A DNA stretch of 64,000 bases from Benincasa hispida (taxonomy: Eukaryota > Streptophyta > Magnoliopsida > Cucurbitales > Cucurbitaceae). Below the pieces are notes generated by a model that was not told the origin of the DNA, searched no databases, and saw nothing but the letters and a program-made list of their open reading frames with translations. Positions 54,684 through 64,000 of the stretch are shown piece by piece. Position 1 is the first letter of the stretch. Each line of letters opens with the position of its first letter. Both the position numbers and the translations under genes were made by a program. The DNA is taken from assembly GCF_009727055.1 (NCBI RefSeq), contig NC_052359.1, forward strand, positions 57,152,980-57,216,979, in the 5' to 3' direction.

Positions 54684-57586
54684 TATTGGGGATGGTGCCC
54701 TAAAGTCTCGTGTCCTGTAGTTTGTAAACAGTTTATACGAACGCTTGTGATGTATAATATATGATATTTTCTTCACTTCTTGACTTTGCACATTTTGATG
54801 TTTTATTTGCTTTACCACAAACCAATAAACTAAAATCCTTGGTTGTCATTATGGAACTTAAGCAGGTATGTGGTGGCATACAAATGGATCATGTCTTAAG
54901 AGATAACCAAAATGGTCTGTAGTATATGGATATAAGAGGGGAATCTTATCCTGGTAACGCTACGGATGCGGCCTGCTTTGTGGAATGGTGACAAGTGTTG
55001 TGACTTGCCACAGATGGTCTGATCCTGATCATTCGTGTGGAGACATGCAAGCGGGGGCGTTAATAACGGGTAGAAATGCACGTTATTACATTGCTAAGTT
55101 ATTAAACAATGAGGGTTTGCGTTGATAAAATATGTTAGATTGCGTCCAAAAAGCATTAAGTTTATAACATTGCGGTCGCATGCGTTCATTGCATTGAAAC
55201 AGTTGATTTTTGTATTTTTATGCAGAATATGTGTTGACGCAAGGCGAAAAGGGAAATCACAAGAAATCAATGGACGAGTGTAGCATTACCGCAAGGATTT
55301 GCGGTGATTAGTGTTCGCAAACATCTGCTCAAGAAGGATTGCCGCATAGAGTCGGCACAACTTGGTGGGTGCATCTGGGTGAAAGGCATAATTAATCACG
55401 ATGGGACAGAAAGCTGATGACAGTCTAATCCAAATTAAGTTGACATCCGCAAACGATAACAAGTACACTCAACTTTTCGGTGACAAATATTCGGTGCATC
55501 AGTCAGAGAATTAAAGCCATCCCATCTGTGCAATCATAAGAGGGAAGCCGCCTTTCACCTTGCATCATCGTATAGGAAATAGAGACTTAGGAATAAGCTC
55601 TATGGACACTTCTGCATTCAACACATGCGTCCTAGACTTAGGAGCACTGCATTCGCATTGGAAAATGGCTTACTGTGCATGGATGTAGCATGATCGCATA
55701 ATCTGATGCATTCCCAAGTAACGCTAGCTAAAGACCTTCTCAACCCGTTCATCCGCATACTCAATGCATCTATCACACAATCAAACTTTCCTCAAATCTG
55801 CCGCATTTGTTTATTTTTCATTACCGCAATGAACAAAACCAAACACCTATTTGAGTTACTGGTTACCGCAAAGTCTTCCGAGAAATTACCACCGCATATT
55901 ATTTTTCAAGTCCCTGATTTCGACCCTGGACTTACTAAGAAACGCAGTGGGGTTTACACTTAGATTCCACTGAGAAAACTTGATTGCTCAATGCAATTCC
56001 ATCACCGCATTTCCTCTATAATTTCACATCATAAAATAATGCATCAAGCGTTCTATACGAAGAGTTTGTATAAGACCTGACCACGAAGTGTTAATGTCTC
56101 GTTATATAACGCCGTTCATGACAGAGATTTCACTTCACTAGGATGACCATAGATAACATTACCTCAATCCTCAGTGAGTTGGGAACTTCTGCCATTGAGG
56201 GCGGTTCTTTGATTTGCATGGGTGCGAGTGGCCAGGTCGTCAACACAAACCTACCACTTTGGGGATTCATCTGATTTGGGAGCTGGGAACTCAGATACAC
56301 AAGATGGAATTCACTCCTTCCTCGAAGCAAGAGTAAGTAGATAGATTGCTCCCTTAAGGGCTGATCCTGAGGCTTGAACGATGTGGCGCCACACACCTTC
56401 TCATGGCCCGAGAGGTGTCCACACATAGTTGGACTATGTTGTACTGTTCATCAGAGGGATCAGTGGTACTTACGATGTAAGATGTAACTACAGGAGAAAA
56501 ACGGTAAATTGGCCCAATTGTACTTACGAGCATCTGTGAAGGGTTATCGTACTGTTGATTCATTATATCTGATGGACACAAAAATATATTTGTGGTATGA
56601 AATGTTCAACTGTCAGCCTTTAGAGAAATGCCTAGCAGTTAACTGATGGTGGATCTCGTGGCTAAAAAGTTTAGTCAGATATTCATGTACCATTGGAGCT
56701 TCGAGCCATAGGTCTATTAGGTCCCCTTGGTAGCTTGGATACAAGTTGAGAGTCAGTTTTTGGGCTAGTTTGAAATGTTCAAATTGACAAAAGGGAGTTC
56801 GATTATATATGATATAATTGAACTTGTTAATTATATATGATATGATTGACTAAATGTATGAGATACATTAATTTGGAGGAAATTGGATATAAATATGATT
56901 TATATCAAGTAGAGGACAAAACACTATGGTTGATATATGATATCAAACTATAAGTTATGAATATAATATGATTATATTTATTATTTTATTAATTAAAAAG
57001 TTATGAGATAATTGCCTGGCGCTTTCTTCGTAACCGTGCGTTAGTGGGAAGTTCATTTCGGTTTTCGTAACTGAAGAATAAAATGAAATTTGTTTTCATT
57101 TTGCAGAGATACGCATAATTGCTCACAGTGTGACTTGCAATCAATCGCTTAGTGAAACTAGAGCCTATATGATAACACTTCATTTTACTAAACGATCGCT
57201 CACCTGCGCGCGCTTCCTTAAACGATCACTTGCCTTTACCTAAACAATTGCTTAGCGTCCGAGCCTTACTAAACGATCGTATAAATGATCGCCTAGCTTT
57301 TCCTACATGATCGTGTACCTTGCCTAAACGATCAAGCATCTTGACTATACGATAGTCATTGTCTTCTCCTACTTATTTGATCATTGTACACGATTTCTTT
57401 TCCTCATCACCTCTACCAAATCCGAACAGAGCCTACACTTTGGATTCTCACTCATTTTCTGTCATCCCCATTTTCTGTTGTTCGTGGTAGATGGTCGGGG
57501 TATTGCTCAACGATTGCCTGACGTCTAACAAGAGCACAAGGAGTTTGTTCGTGTGAGAATGAGATTTGTTCTGAAGAAAGACTTCA
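54684..57586 (+). repeat. C: 5' LTR of the copia element at the right, interrupted
   Basis: Starts TATTGGGGATGGTGCCC, a one-base variant of the TGTTGG... start of C1 and C2, and is on the plus strand. The blocks shared with C1 are present in reverse orientation. Without the 55062-56052 insertion it is about 1.91 kb, equal to C1, if it ends at ACTTCA (57586). No PBS is obvious there, so the right boundary is tentative. Confidence 0.6.
55062..56047. mobile_element. Unclassified 986-bp insertion, TSD GCGTT
   Basis: GCGTT precedes it at 55057-55061 and follows it at 56048-56052; removing it with one GCGTT restores the LTR text GGGGGCGTTCTATACGAAG. It begins AATAACGGGTAG and ends ATGCATCAA, so it lacks the TG...CA ends of a normal LTR. 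The first 26 bp can fold as a hairpin (AATAACG, 12-base loop, CGTTATT). CCGCA/TGCGG words are frequent. No coding capacity is convincing. It may be a solo LTR with degraded ends or a small non-autonomous transposon. Confidence 0.7.
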
Positions 57587-60242
57587 ACTGATAAGTCCTC
57601 GTTCTCTTTTTTTTTTTTAATCTGAAAGCATGCTAGTAATTGAGTTGTTTAATGTATATCTATATGTGTGAATGTATATGTGGAAATTTTGTCACAATGA
57701 ATTAGAAAGATCCACTTCCACTCATAACTACTCTTGTATAAGAGTTCCTTCAATTAGTATCGTAGTCAGGTTTCTGATATTCCAAATTTATTGCTACAAA
57801 GAATTGCATTTACATTCTCGGTGGGTAAAAGCATGTCTACTCTCTGTTTTAATTGTTAGTTCGTTTTTGGATGTGTGGATTAATGGAGTTTTCTGGGATG
57901 AAACCTCGGTTTGTTACATTCTTTTACATTTCCAGTTAATTGTAAAGGCCTCTGTGTTTTTGGGCATTATTAATTGCTATCGAGTCTATATTCAAAGTTA
58001 GTTTAAAGTTTTGAGTCGTTCGTGAAGAAGCTTCAAAGCAAGGGTTTTTGTTCTTCGAGGATGAAGACGATCAAGCGTTGGTTGGGTCGTGTAGACGATG
58101 GGGTAGACAATTGCTGAGTATCAGATACTTGGGTGTCGTTTAAGGTGTATGCGCTAGACGATTGTATAGCTCAGCAAGCCTCATTGCTTAGTTACTTACT
58201 ATACGATCGCGGAGGAAATAGCATGGTGAATCGTTTACCTATCATGTGTTAACCGATCGTTTGGACGATCAGACTTCGTAGCCTTGTTGTCGTCTAAGCG
58301 ATCGTTTAGTCACGTTATCGTCTAGTGTATGCTATACAATAATTTACTTGGAGGTGTTTACTAAACGATGGGAGCTTTGCCGATGGTTCAAGACCCTGTT
58401 CGCCTGTGAACCGGTTTGCTCGGTGGAAAATTGTAATAGATAGAATTTTTCATTTCGATTTTTGAGGTGGTTCATCCCGATCCATTAATCTGTGGTTTTA
58501 TACATGAGATGTATGGTTTTTATTTTATATGTCATATGGTATGCACATATAGAAAAATCTCACCTTAGGTTATGCATTGGTCATGCATCATCTCTTTATT
58601 ATAAATGTTATAATTTAGAGAAGCATAATTTAAATTACGTAAGAGCATGCTAATACATCATACAATATAAGAGTTATATTTGTGCATGCATAAAGCATTT
58701 ATATGCATCATCTTTATATTATAAATGCTATAGTATAAGGGTGTATGGAAAGCATGTATGCTTGGTTGTTACAAAGTATATAAAAGTTATGTATACTAAT
58801 GACCAGACATTGCATGAAGCATGACACATAGGTTACTTTATAAGCGTTATAAATACCTAGTTGTGTGGAAATGTATGTTTTAGTTGTTTCTTTTTAAAGG
58901 TTAAAGAGAAATTAGAATTAAAATCAATAAGAAAGACATGCATGCTCATTTAGGTTTAATTCATGTTTTTAAAATATTTAAAACTTGGATGAGATAGACC
59001 TAAGGTCACGGTTCTGATATGATTAGCAACCTTAGGCTTTAATCTTTTAATCAGTTTAATAGGATTAAATTGACTAATAAAAGATTAAAGTGTAGCAAAT
59101 CTAACTATAAGGGACCTTTTGTCTAAGGTGGGTTCTGTCTAGGCTAGGGTATTTAAGTTGACGGAAACGTAATACCCCTACTTGGGAACCTACCTGGAAA
59201 GGTGAATTAGATAGATTTGATGTATGCATGCAAGTTAAGGACAGTCCATTAAAGAGTTTAAATGTGACTACTTGAACTTATTCTATTTCAAAGACAAAAG
59301 TTGTTTTTTAGCGGACTTAATAAATGACTTGGATTAAAATTAGTAGTCGGATTGTCTAGGTTAATGAACCCCTAGGTAGAACATTCAGTGGAAGGTACTT
59401 TGGGCATATGATGCTTCATTTAAACCATTCACGTTTCTTCCTTATAGTTCACACCGTGAGATCTACCCTCGGCCTCGTGGCACCCTAGGAGTGTCCCCCT
59501 AAAGGATGGTGTTTGGGTAGGTCAATATCAAGGTGGATGGAGAGAATGTTCATAGTAAGTGGGAGCGGGAAGTGTGACAACATATCCCACGGTCTCTCTC
59601 GTTAGATTGAATAAAGTTTCTGCGCATCGCCTCGAGGCACCCTGGGAGTGTCCCCCTAAAGGATGGTGTTTGGGTAGGTCAATATCAAGGTGGATGGAGA
59701 GAATGTTCATAGTAAGTGGGAGCGGGGAGTGTGACAACATATCCCACGGTCTCTCTCGTTTGACTGAATAAAATTTCTACGCATCGCCTTGATGCACCCT
59801 GGGAGTGTCCCCCTATAGGATGGCAATTTTGCGCATTTCTTTATTTGATCTCCTGTAAGAGGATAAGGTTACTCAGTCTCTTGGCCTAATCTGCTTCTTC
59901 CCTACGGTGGGCTCCTTAAAGCAGGACTCTGGCGCCGAAAACGAAGGGTCACACTTACGCGAAATAGTTAAGGGTTAACAGTTCTGGACAAAATAAATGG
60001 TGGTTGTTAGGTTCAGTTCCAAGAGTTGGTTTTGCCTAATGGTTGAGAATATCTCATCCCAGTGAAAAGGCATCTGATCACCCCACCGATGACGTTTGTC
60101 CTGCCTCGCTGGGGCATCATTGCAAAATAGAAGTCTTAAACACTTAGGGTACTTGGAAACTATTTTGCTAAAACTAATTGGTTAAAATGTTGTTTGGAAA
60201 AGTCTTATAAAAGTTTGTTCGTTTTTCAACAATGTTTTTTAA
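57587..60242 (+). other. Long untranslated leader of copia element C
   Basis: About 2.66 kb between the LTR and gag with no convincing ORF. 58060-58360 holds many CGATCGTTTAG-type words. 58960-59300 has no structure that I can name. The 157-bp tandem repeat lies within it, and the last 400 bp lead to gag. A PBS was not identified. Confidence 0.55.
59475..59830 (+). repeat. 157-bp tandem repeat in the leader of element C
   Basis: Two full units and a partial third. GCACCCTGGGAGTGTCCCCC marks the start of each, and AAAGGATGG recurs at 59501 and 59658 with a variant at 59815, a constant 157-bp offset. Both full units carry GTGTGACAACATATCCCACG. Near-identity of the first two suggests a fairly recent duplication. 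Confidence 0.9.
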
Positions 60243-61060
60243 ATGGCTACAGCCACAATCGCTTTGCTTAGCGCCGACAAACTTACTGGCAACAACTATT
60301 CTAGTTGGAAACATATGATCACGACGATACTCATCATTAAGGATCCAATGTTTGCCCTTACGGAGGCCTGTTCTCCTATTCCAACTCCAAACACCGTACG
60401 AAATGTTCAAGAGGTGTACGAGCGATGGACATGAACAAACGAGAAAGTTCGAGCCTATATCTTGGCCAGTCTTATTGACGTGTTGGCCAAGAAGCATGAG
60501 CGCATGGTCTCAGCGTGTGAGATCATGGAGTCCCTGTGGAGGAAGTTTGGATAGCCGTCTGGACAGCTTAAGCACGAGGCTCTAAAATACATCTTCAACT
60601 CCAAAATGGAGGAAGGCACCTATGTTCGTGAACATGTGCTTATCATGATGGCCCATTTTAACATGGCGAAGATGAATCGGTCTATAATCGATGAGGGCAG
60701 TCAGATTAACATCATCCTCCATTCTTTACCAGAGAGCTTCCTCCACTTTGTTAGTAATGTGATTCTTAACAAAGTGGAATACACCCTTACAACTCTCCTC
60801 AATGAGCTGCAGACATACCAATCTTTACTGAAAAGTAAAGAGAGGAAAAGGGGTGAGGAAAATATTGCTTTATCTTCTAGGACGTTCCATCGAGGTTCGA
60901 GGTCAGGAACAAAGTCTACACCTTCTACTTCTAACCCTGCAAAAGGGAAGAAGAAGATGGGTGGTAAGGGGAAAAGGAAAGCGCCTGCTAACCCACCACT
61001 TGTCGCCCCAAAGAGGCGTCTGACACCGGTTGAAAAAGGAAAATATTTCCACTGCAACTA
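60243..61060 (+). pseudogene. Element C gag (broken)
   Basis: ATG 60243 opens with LLSADKLTGNNYSSWKHMI, a copia gag start. A stop at 60432 interrupts it, then VRAYILASLIDVLAKKHERM is readable in the same frame and EGTYVREHVLIMMAHFNMAK from 60606, the UBN2 capsid. A basic segment (AKGKKKMGGKGKRK) leads to a damaged zinc knuckle at about 61045-61095, with two stops inside and the first Cys lost (HCN.DGF.KRNCP). It would form the particle core. Confidence 0.85.
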
Positions 61061-61179
61061 GGACGGATTCTAGAAGAGGAATTGTCCTCGTTGGCTGAAG
61101 GAAAGGAAGGTCGCCAAGGCTAGGGCCAAAGCAGACAAAGGTAAATATGATTTACTTGTGCTAGAAACATGTTTAGTGG

Positions 61180-61560
61180 AGAATGATGATTCAGCATGGA
61201 TAATTGATTTGGGCGCCACTAATCACGTTTGTTCTTCTTTTCAATGGATTAGATCCTAGCGACAGTTAGAGGCTGGTGAGATGATGTTGCGAGTAAGCAC
61301 TGAGCACGTCGTCTCAGCTGTGGCAGTGGGAGGCATCTAGTTAACTTTACAGAATAGGTTTCTTGTATTAAAAGACGTTTTTGTTGTTCCTGAATTAAAA
61401 AGGAACCTTATTTTTGTAAAATATTTGTTATAATGTAAAAATATGCTTTCTTTTAATGTGGATAAAGAATTTATTCATAAGGATGGTGTTGAAATTTGTA
61501 CAGCTAAACTGGAAAATAACTTATATGTGCTAAAACCGTTAGCCTTAAGTTCCCTTCATA
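61180..61560 (+). pseudogene. Element C aspartic protease (broken)
   Basis: SAWIIDLGATNHVCSSF at about 61192-61245 is the protease active-site region; the usual D-S-G is D-L-G. Further pieces, VLKDVFVVPELKRNLIFVK near 61368-61425 and ICTAKLENNLYVLKPL near 61495-61545, lead into the pre-integrase domain. Stops occur at about 61258, 61340 and 61432. Confidence 0.75.
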
Positions 61561-61609
61561 ACACTGAGTTGTTTAAATCTACCGTAACTCAATCTAAACG
61601 TCAATGAAT

Positions 61610-62420
61610 TTCTCCAAAAGAAAATGCCCAACTTTGGCCCCTTCGATTAAGGCACATCAATCTCAATAGGATTAAGAGATTGGTGAAGAATGGCCTTCTA
61701 AGTGAGTTAGAAGAAAATTCTTTACCAGTGTGCGAATCTTGCCTTGAGGGTAAGATGACTAAAAGACCTTTTACTGGAAAATGTTATCGAGTTAAAAGGC
61801 CTCTTGAGTTAGTACATTCTGACCTCTATGATCCTATGAATAAGTGAGTCTGAGGTGGCTATGAGTAATTGGTCAGTTTTACTGATGATTACTCTAGGTA
61901 TGGGTATGTTTATCTGATGCAACGAAAGTCTGAATCCTTCGAAAAGTTCAAAGAGTTCAAGGCTAAAGTTGAAAATACGTGATAGACGAATTAAAACACT
62001 TCGATCAGATCGAGGTGCAGAGTTTTTGGATTCGGCATTCCAGGACTATTTGATAAAACATGGAATCGTTTCCCAACTCTCAGCGTCAGGTACACCTCAG
62101 CAGGATGGTGTAGCAGAAAGGAGAAATAGAACCTTGTTGGACATGGTTCATTCGATGGAAAGTTACACTTTCTTACCAGACTCGTTTTGGGGTTTCGTAA
62201 TGGAAACTACGGTATACATACTCAACTATGTTCCTTCCAAGAGTGTTGCGAGAACACCTCTGGAGTTATGGAATAGGTGTACAACTAGTTTACGTCACTT
62301 TCGCATTTGGAGTTGACCAGCACATGTACTTGAGGTAAATCCCAAGAAGTTGGAACCACGGTCGAGGTTATACCTCTTTGTAGGCTACCCCAAAGGTACA
62401 CGGGGGGTTATTTTTATGAT
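61610..62420 (+). pseudogene. Element C integrase (broken)
   Basis: The pre-integrase domain reads LRHINLNRIKRLVKNGLLSE and then CESCLEGKMTKRPFTGKCYR (the zinc C-x2-C). LELVHSDLYDP and FTDDYSRYGYVYLMQRKSES cover the first catalytic Asp region. The open piece 61969-62316 holds LRSDRGAEFL, SGTPQQDGVAERRNRTLLDM and RHFRIW, with the second Asp and the Glu recognisable. The strand-transfer core is thus nearly complete in sequence but split by stops and one frameshift near 61960. Confidence 0.85.
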
Positions 62421-62739
62421 CCATTGAAAAATAGGGTGTTTATTTCCATGGACGCTACTTTCTTGGAGGAGTATCATATCAGGGAGCACAGTCCATGTAG
62501 TAAAGTCGTGTTACGTGAGCTTTCCAACGAAACTACTGAAACTTCAACAAGAGTTGTGGAATGGCCTACTTCATCAACAAGAGTTGTTGATGATAGTTAA
62601 TTTAGTAGGTTGGTTCCACCTCAAGAGTTGAGGGAACTTTGACACAATGGGAGGGTTATGAACCCACCCGTTCGCTATCTGGGTTTCACAGAAATCCTTA
62701 TTATGGTAGCAGATGGCGACGTTGAAGATCTATTGTCTT

Positions 62740-63780
62740 ATTAGAAGGCAATGGAGGATATAGACTAGGATGAATGGATAAAAGCCATAGATCTCGAGAT
62801 GGAGTCGATGTACTTCAACTCAGTATGGGATCTTGTAGATTAGCCTGATGGGTTAAGACCTATAGGTTGTAAATGGATCTACAAGCGCAAACAGGGTGCT
62901 GATCGGAAGGTGCAAACCTTTAAGGCTCCACTTGTGGCAAAGGATTATACCCAGGTACAGGGAGTCGACTATGAGGAGACTTTCTCACTTGTCCCTCATC
63001 TCACCTGTTGCCATGTTAAAGTCGATTTGCATCCTCCTGTCCATTGCAGCTTATTATAATTATGAGATCTGGCAAATGGACATCAAGATGACCTTTCTAA
63101 ATGGCAATCTTGAGGAGACCATTTACATGGTGCAGCCCGAGGGATTCATTGCCCAAGGTCAATAGCAAAAAGTTTGCAAACTGAATTGGTCCATTTATGG
63201 GCTGAAACGGACGTTTCGATCTTGGAACATTCGGTTTGATATTGCAATCAAATTGTATGGTTTTGACCAGAACGTTGATGAACCTTGTGTCTACAAGAAG
63301 ATTGTCAATGGTTCAGTAGTTTTCTTAGTGTTGTATGTAGACGATATTCTACTCATTGGGAATGATGTAGGTCTACTGACTGTAGTTGAGAACTGGCTAG
63401 CGACCCAATTCCAAATGAAAGATTTGGGAAAGGCTCCATTTGTTCCGAGTATACAGATCTTTCGGGATCATAAGAACAAAGTGCTAGCACTATCTTAGGC
63501 ATCGTATATTGACAAGTTGTTTCTCAAGTACTCAATGCATGATTCCAAAAGAGGCCTACTGCCATTCAAGCATGGAGTCAATTTGTCTAAGGACATGTGT
63601 CTTAAGACGCCTCAAAAGGTTGAGGAAATGAGACGGGTCCCATCTGCATTTGTTATTGGCAGTTTAATGTACACGATGCTCTATAATAGGCCAGACATCT
63701 GTTACGCTGTAGGAATAGTCAGTAGGTATCAGTCTAACCCAGACCAGGATCATTGGACCGTGGTGAAGAACATCCTCAAA
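62740..63780 (+). pseudogene. Element C reverse transcriptase (broken)
   Basis: After decayed linker (62420-62740), RT is readable from about 62776 (WIKAIDLEMESMYFNSVWDL). 62896-63165 has a shifted start, then IWQMDIKMTFLNGNLEETIY. After a stop come WSIYGLKRTFRSWNIRF and, at 63253-63498, LYVDDILLIGND with an intact YVDD box, and FQMKDLGKA. 63517-63789 contains the connection IGSLMYTMLYNRPDICYAVG. Stops at 63164, 63497 and 63788 interrupt it. Confidence 0.88.
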
Positions 63781-64000
63781 TATCTTTAGAGAACGAGGAA
63801 CTACATGCTCGTGTATGGATCTAGGAATTTAATCCTTACTAAATACACAGATTCTGAATTTCAGACTGATAAGGACTCTCGCAAGTCCATTTCAGGGTCA
63901 GTTTTTACTCTTAATGAAGGAGCTGTAGTATGGAAAAGCACTAAGCAGGGGTGCATCGCAGACTCCACTATGGAGGCGGAGTACGTAGCGGCTTGTGAAG
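63781..64000 (+). pseudogene. Element C RNase H (runs off the window)
   Basis: Reads NYMLVYGSRNLILTKYTDSE, then FQTDKDSRKSISGSVFTLN, then WKSTKQGCIADSTMEAEYVA. The first Asp (TDSE) and the Glu (MEAEYVA) of the active site are visible; the third acidic residue lies beyond the edge. Confidence 0.85.

Noticed and set aside
55706..55963. 85-codon plus-strand ORF
   Set aside because: Lies inside the unclassified 986-bp insertion, has no recognisable domain and is of a length expected by chance.
57672..58001. 109-codon ORF with hydrophobic stretches
   Set aside because: In the untranslated leader of element C, with T-rich composition giving Phe/Leu/Ile codons. No domain or signal supports a gene.

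Overview
This window is plant nuclear DNA, very probably from a dicot. It is almost entirely a pile of decayed LTR retrotransposons with one host gene clipped at the left edge. The plant assignment rests on Ty1/copia and Ty3/gypsy (chromovirus and Athila/Tat) elements with plant-type primer-binding sites, an Athila-type ORF with the 'putative plant transposon protein' motif, and an ABRE/G-box promoter on a LEA-like gene. The style of the repeats recalls Cucurbitaceae, but that is only an impression. No tRNA, rRNA, CRISPR, operon or intact host gene was found after position 81.

Layout. 1-81 (minus) is the start of a LEA/ECP63-like seed protein, with its TATA box and an ABRE/DRE cluster out to about 390. 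510-5350 is copia element Cp1, truncated in its RT. At 5351 a gypsy element of the Athila/Tat type (G1) begins. Its 5' LTR is split by a 32.9-kb insertion (5689-38585) flanked by GCGCA duplications. That insertion is T1, a minus-strand Tekay/Del-like chromovirus. Inside T1 lie a SIRE-like copia element (S1, 11293-19310) and a plus-strand chromovirus fragment (T2, 19311-22186). In T1's other LTR sits A1 (24281-38421), a minus-strand Athila-like element with gag and an extra ORF but no pol. A1's 5' LTR is split by a chromovirus solo LTR (T3, 32624-37205), which is itself split by a copia-type solo LTR (C1, 33538-35451).

After 38586 G1 resumes: rest of the LTR, PBS, and the longest readable gag in the window (39843-40781). 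It breaks off near 41265 into another Athila-like element (G3, 41266-49624). G3's LTR carries a G1-family solo LTR (42223-43607, TSD ATCAT) and its gag carries a second copia-type solo LTR (C2, 44420-46307, TSD GTTAG). Then come an unclassified repeat patch (49625-50205), a truncated Athila-type LTR (B, 50206-52168), a duplicated copia-type LTR (D, 52169-54683), and a plus-strand copia element (C, 54684 to the window end). The long LTR of element C is interrupted by a 986-bp unclassified insertion with GCGTT duplications.

How it works together. These are layers of parasitic DNA, not a pathway. Target-site duplications at the joins give a relative order: Cp1, then G1, T1, A1, T3, C1, each inside the previous one. 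Every polyprotein is broken by stops and frameshifts, so none looks autonomous. Three assembly gaps are present (51 N at 16011-16061; single N at 31689 and 50914), and both single-N joins lie between duplicated flanks.

The most noteworthy points are the verified six-level nesting, the pol-less A1 with its triplicated polypurine-like 13-mer, the unclassified 986-bp insert, and a SIRE element whose two flanks come from different, oppositely oriented elements.
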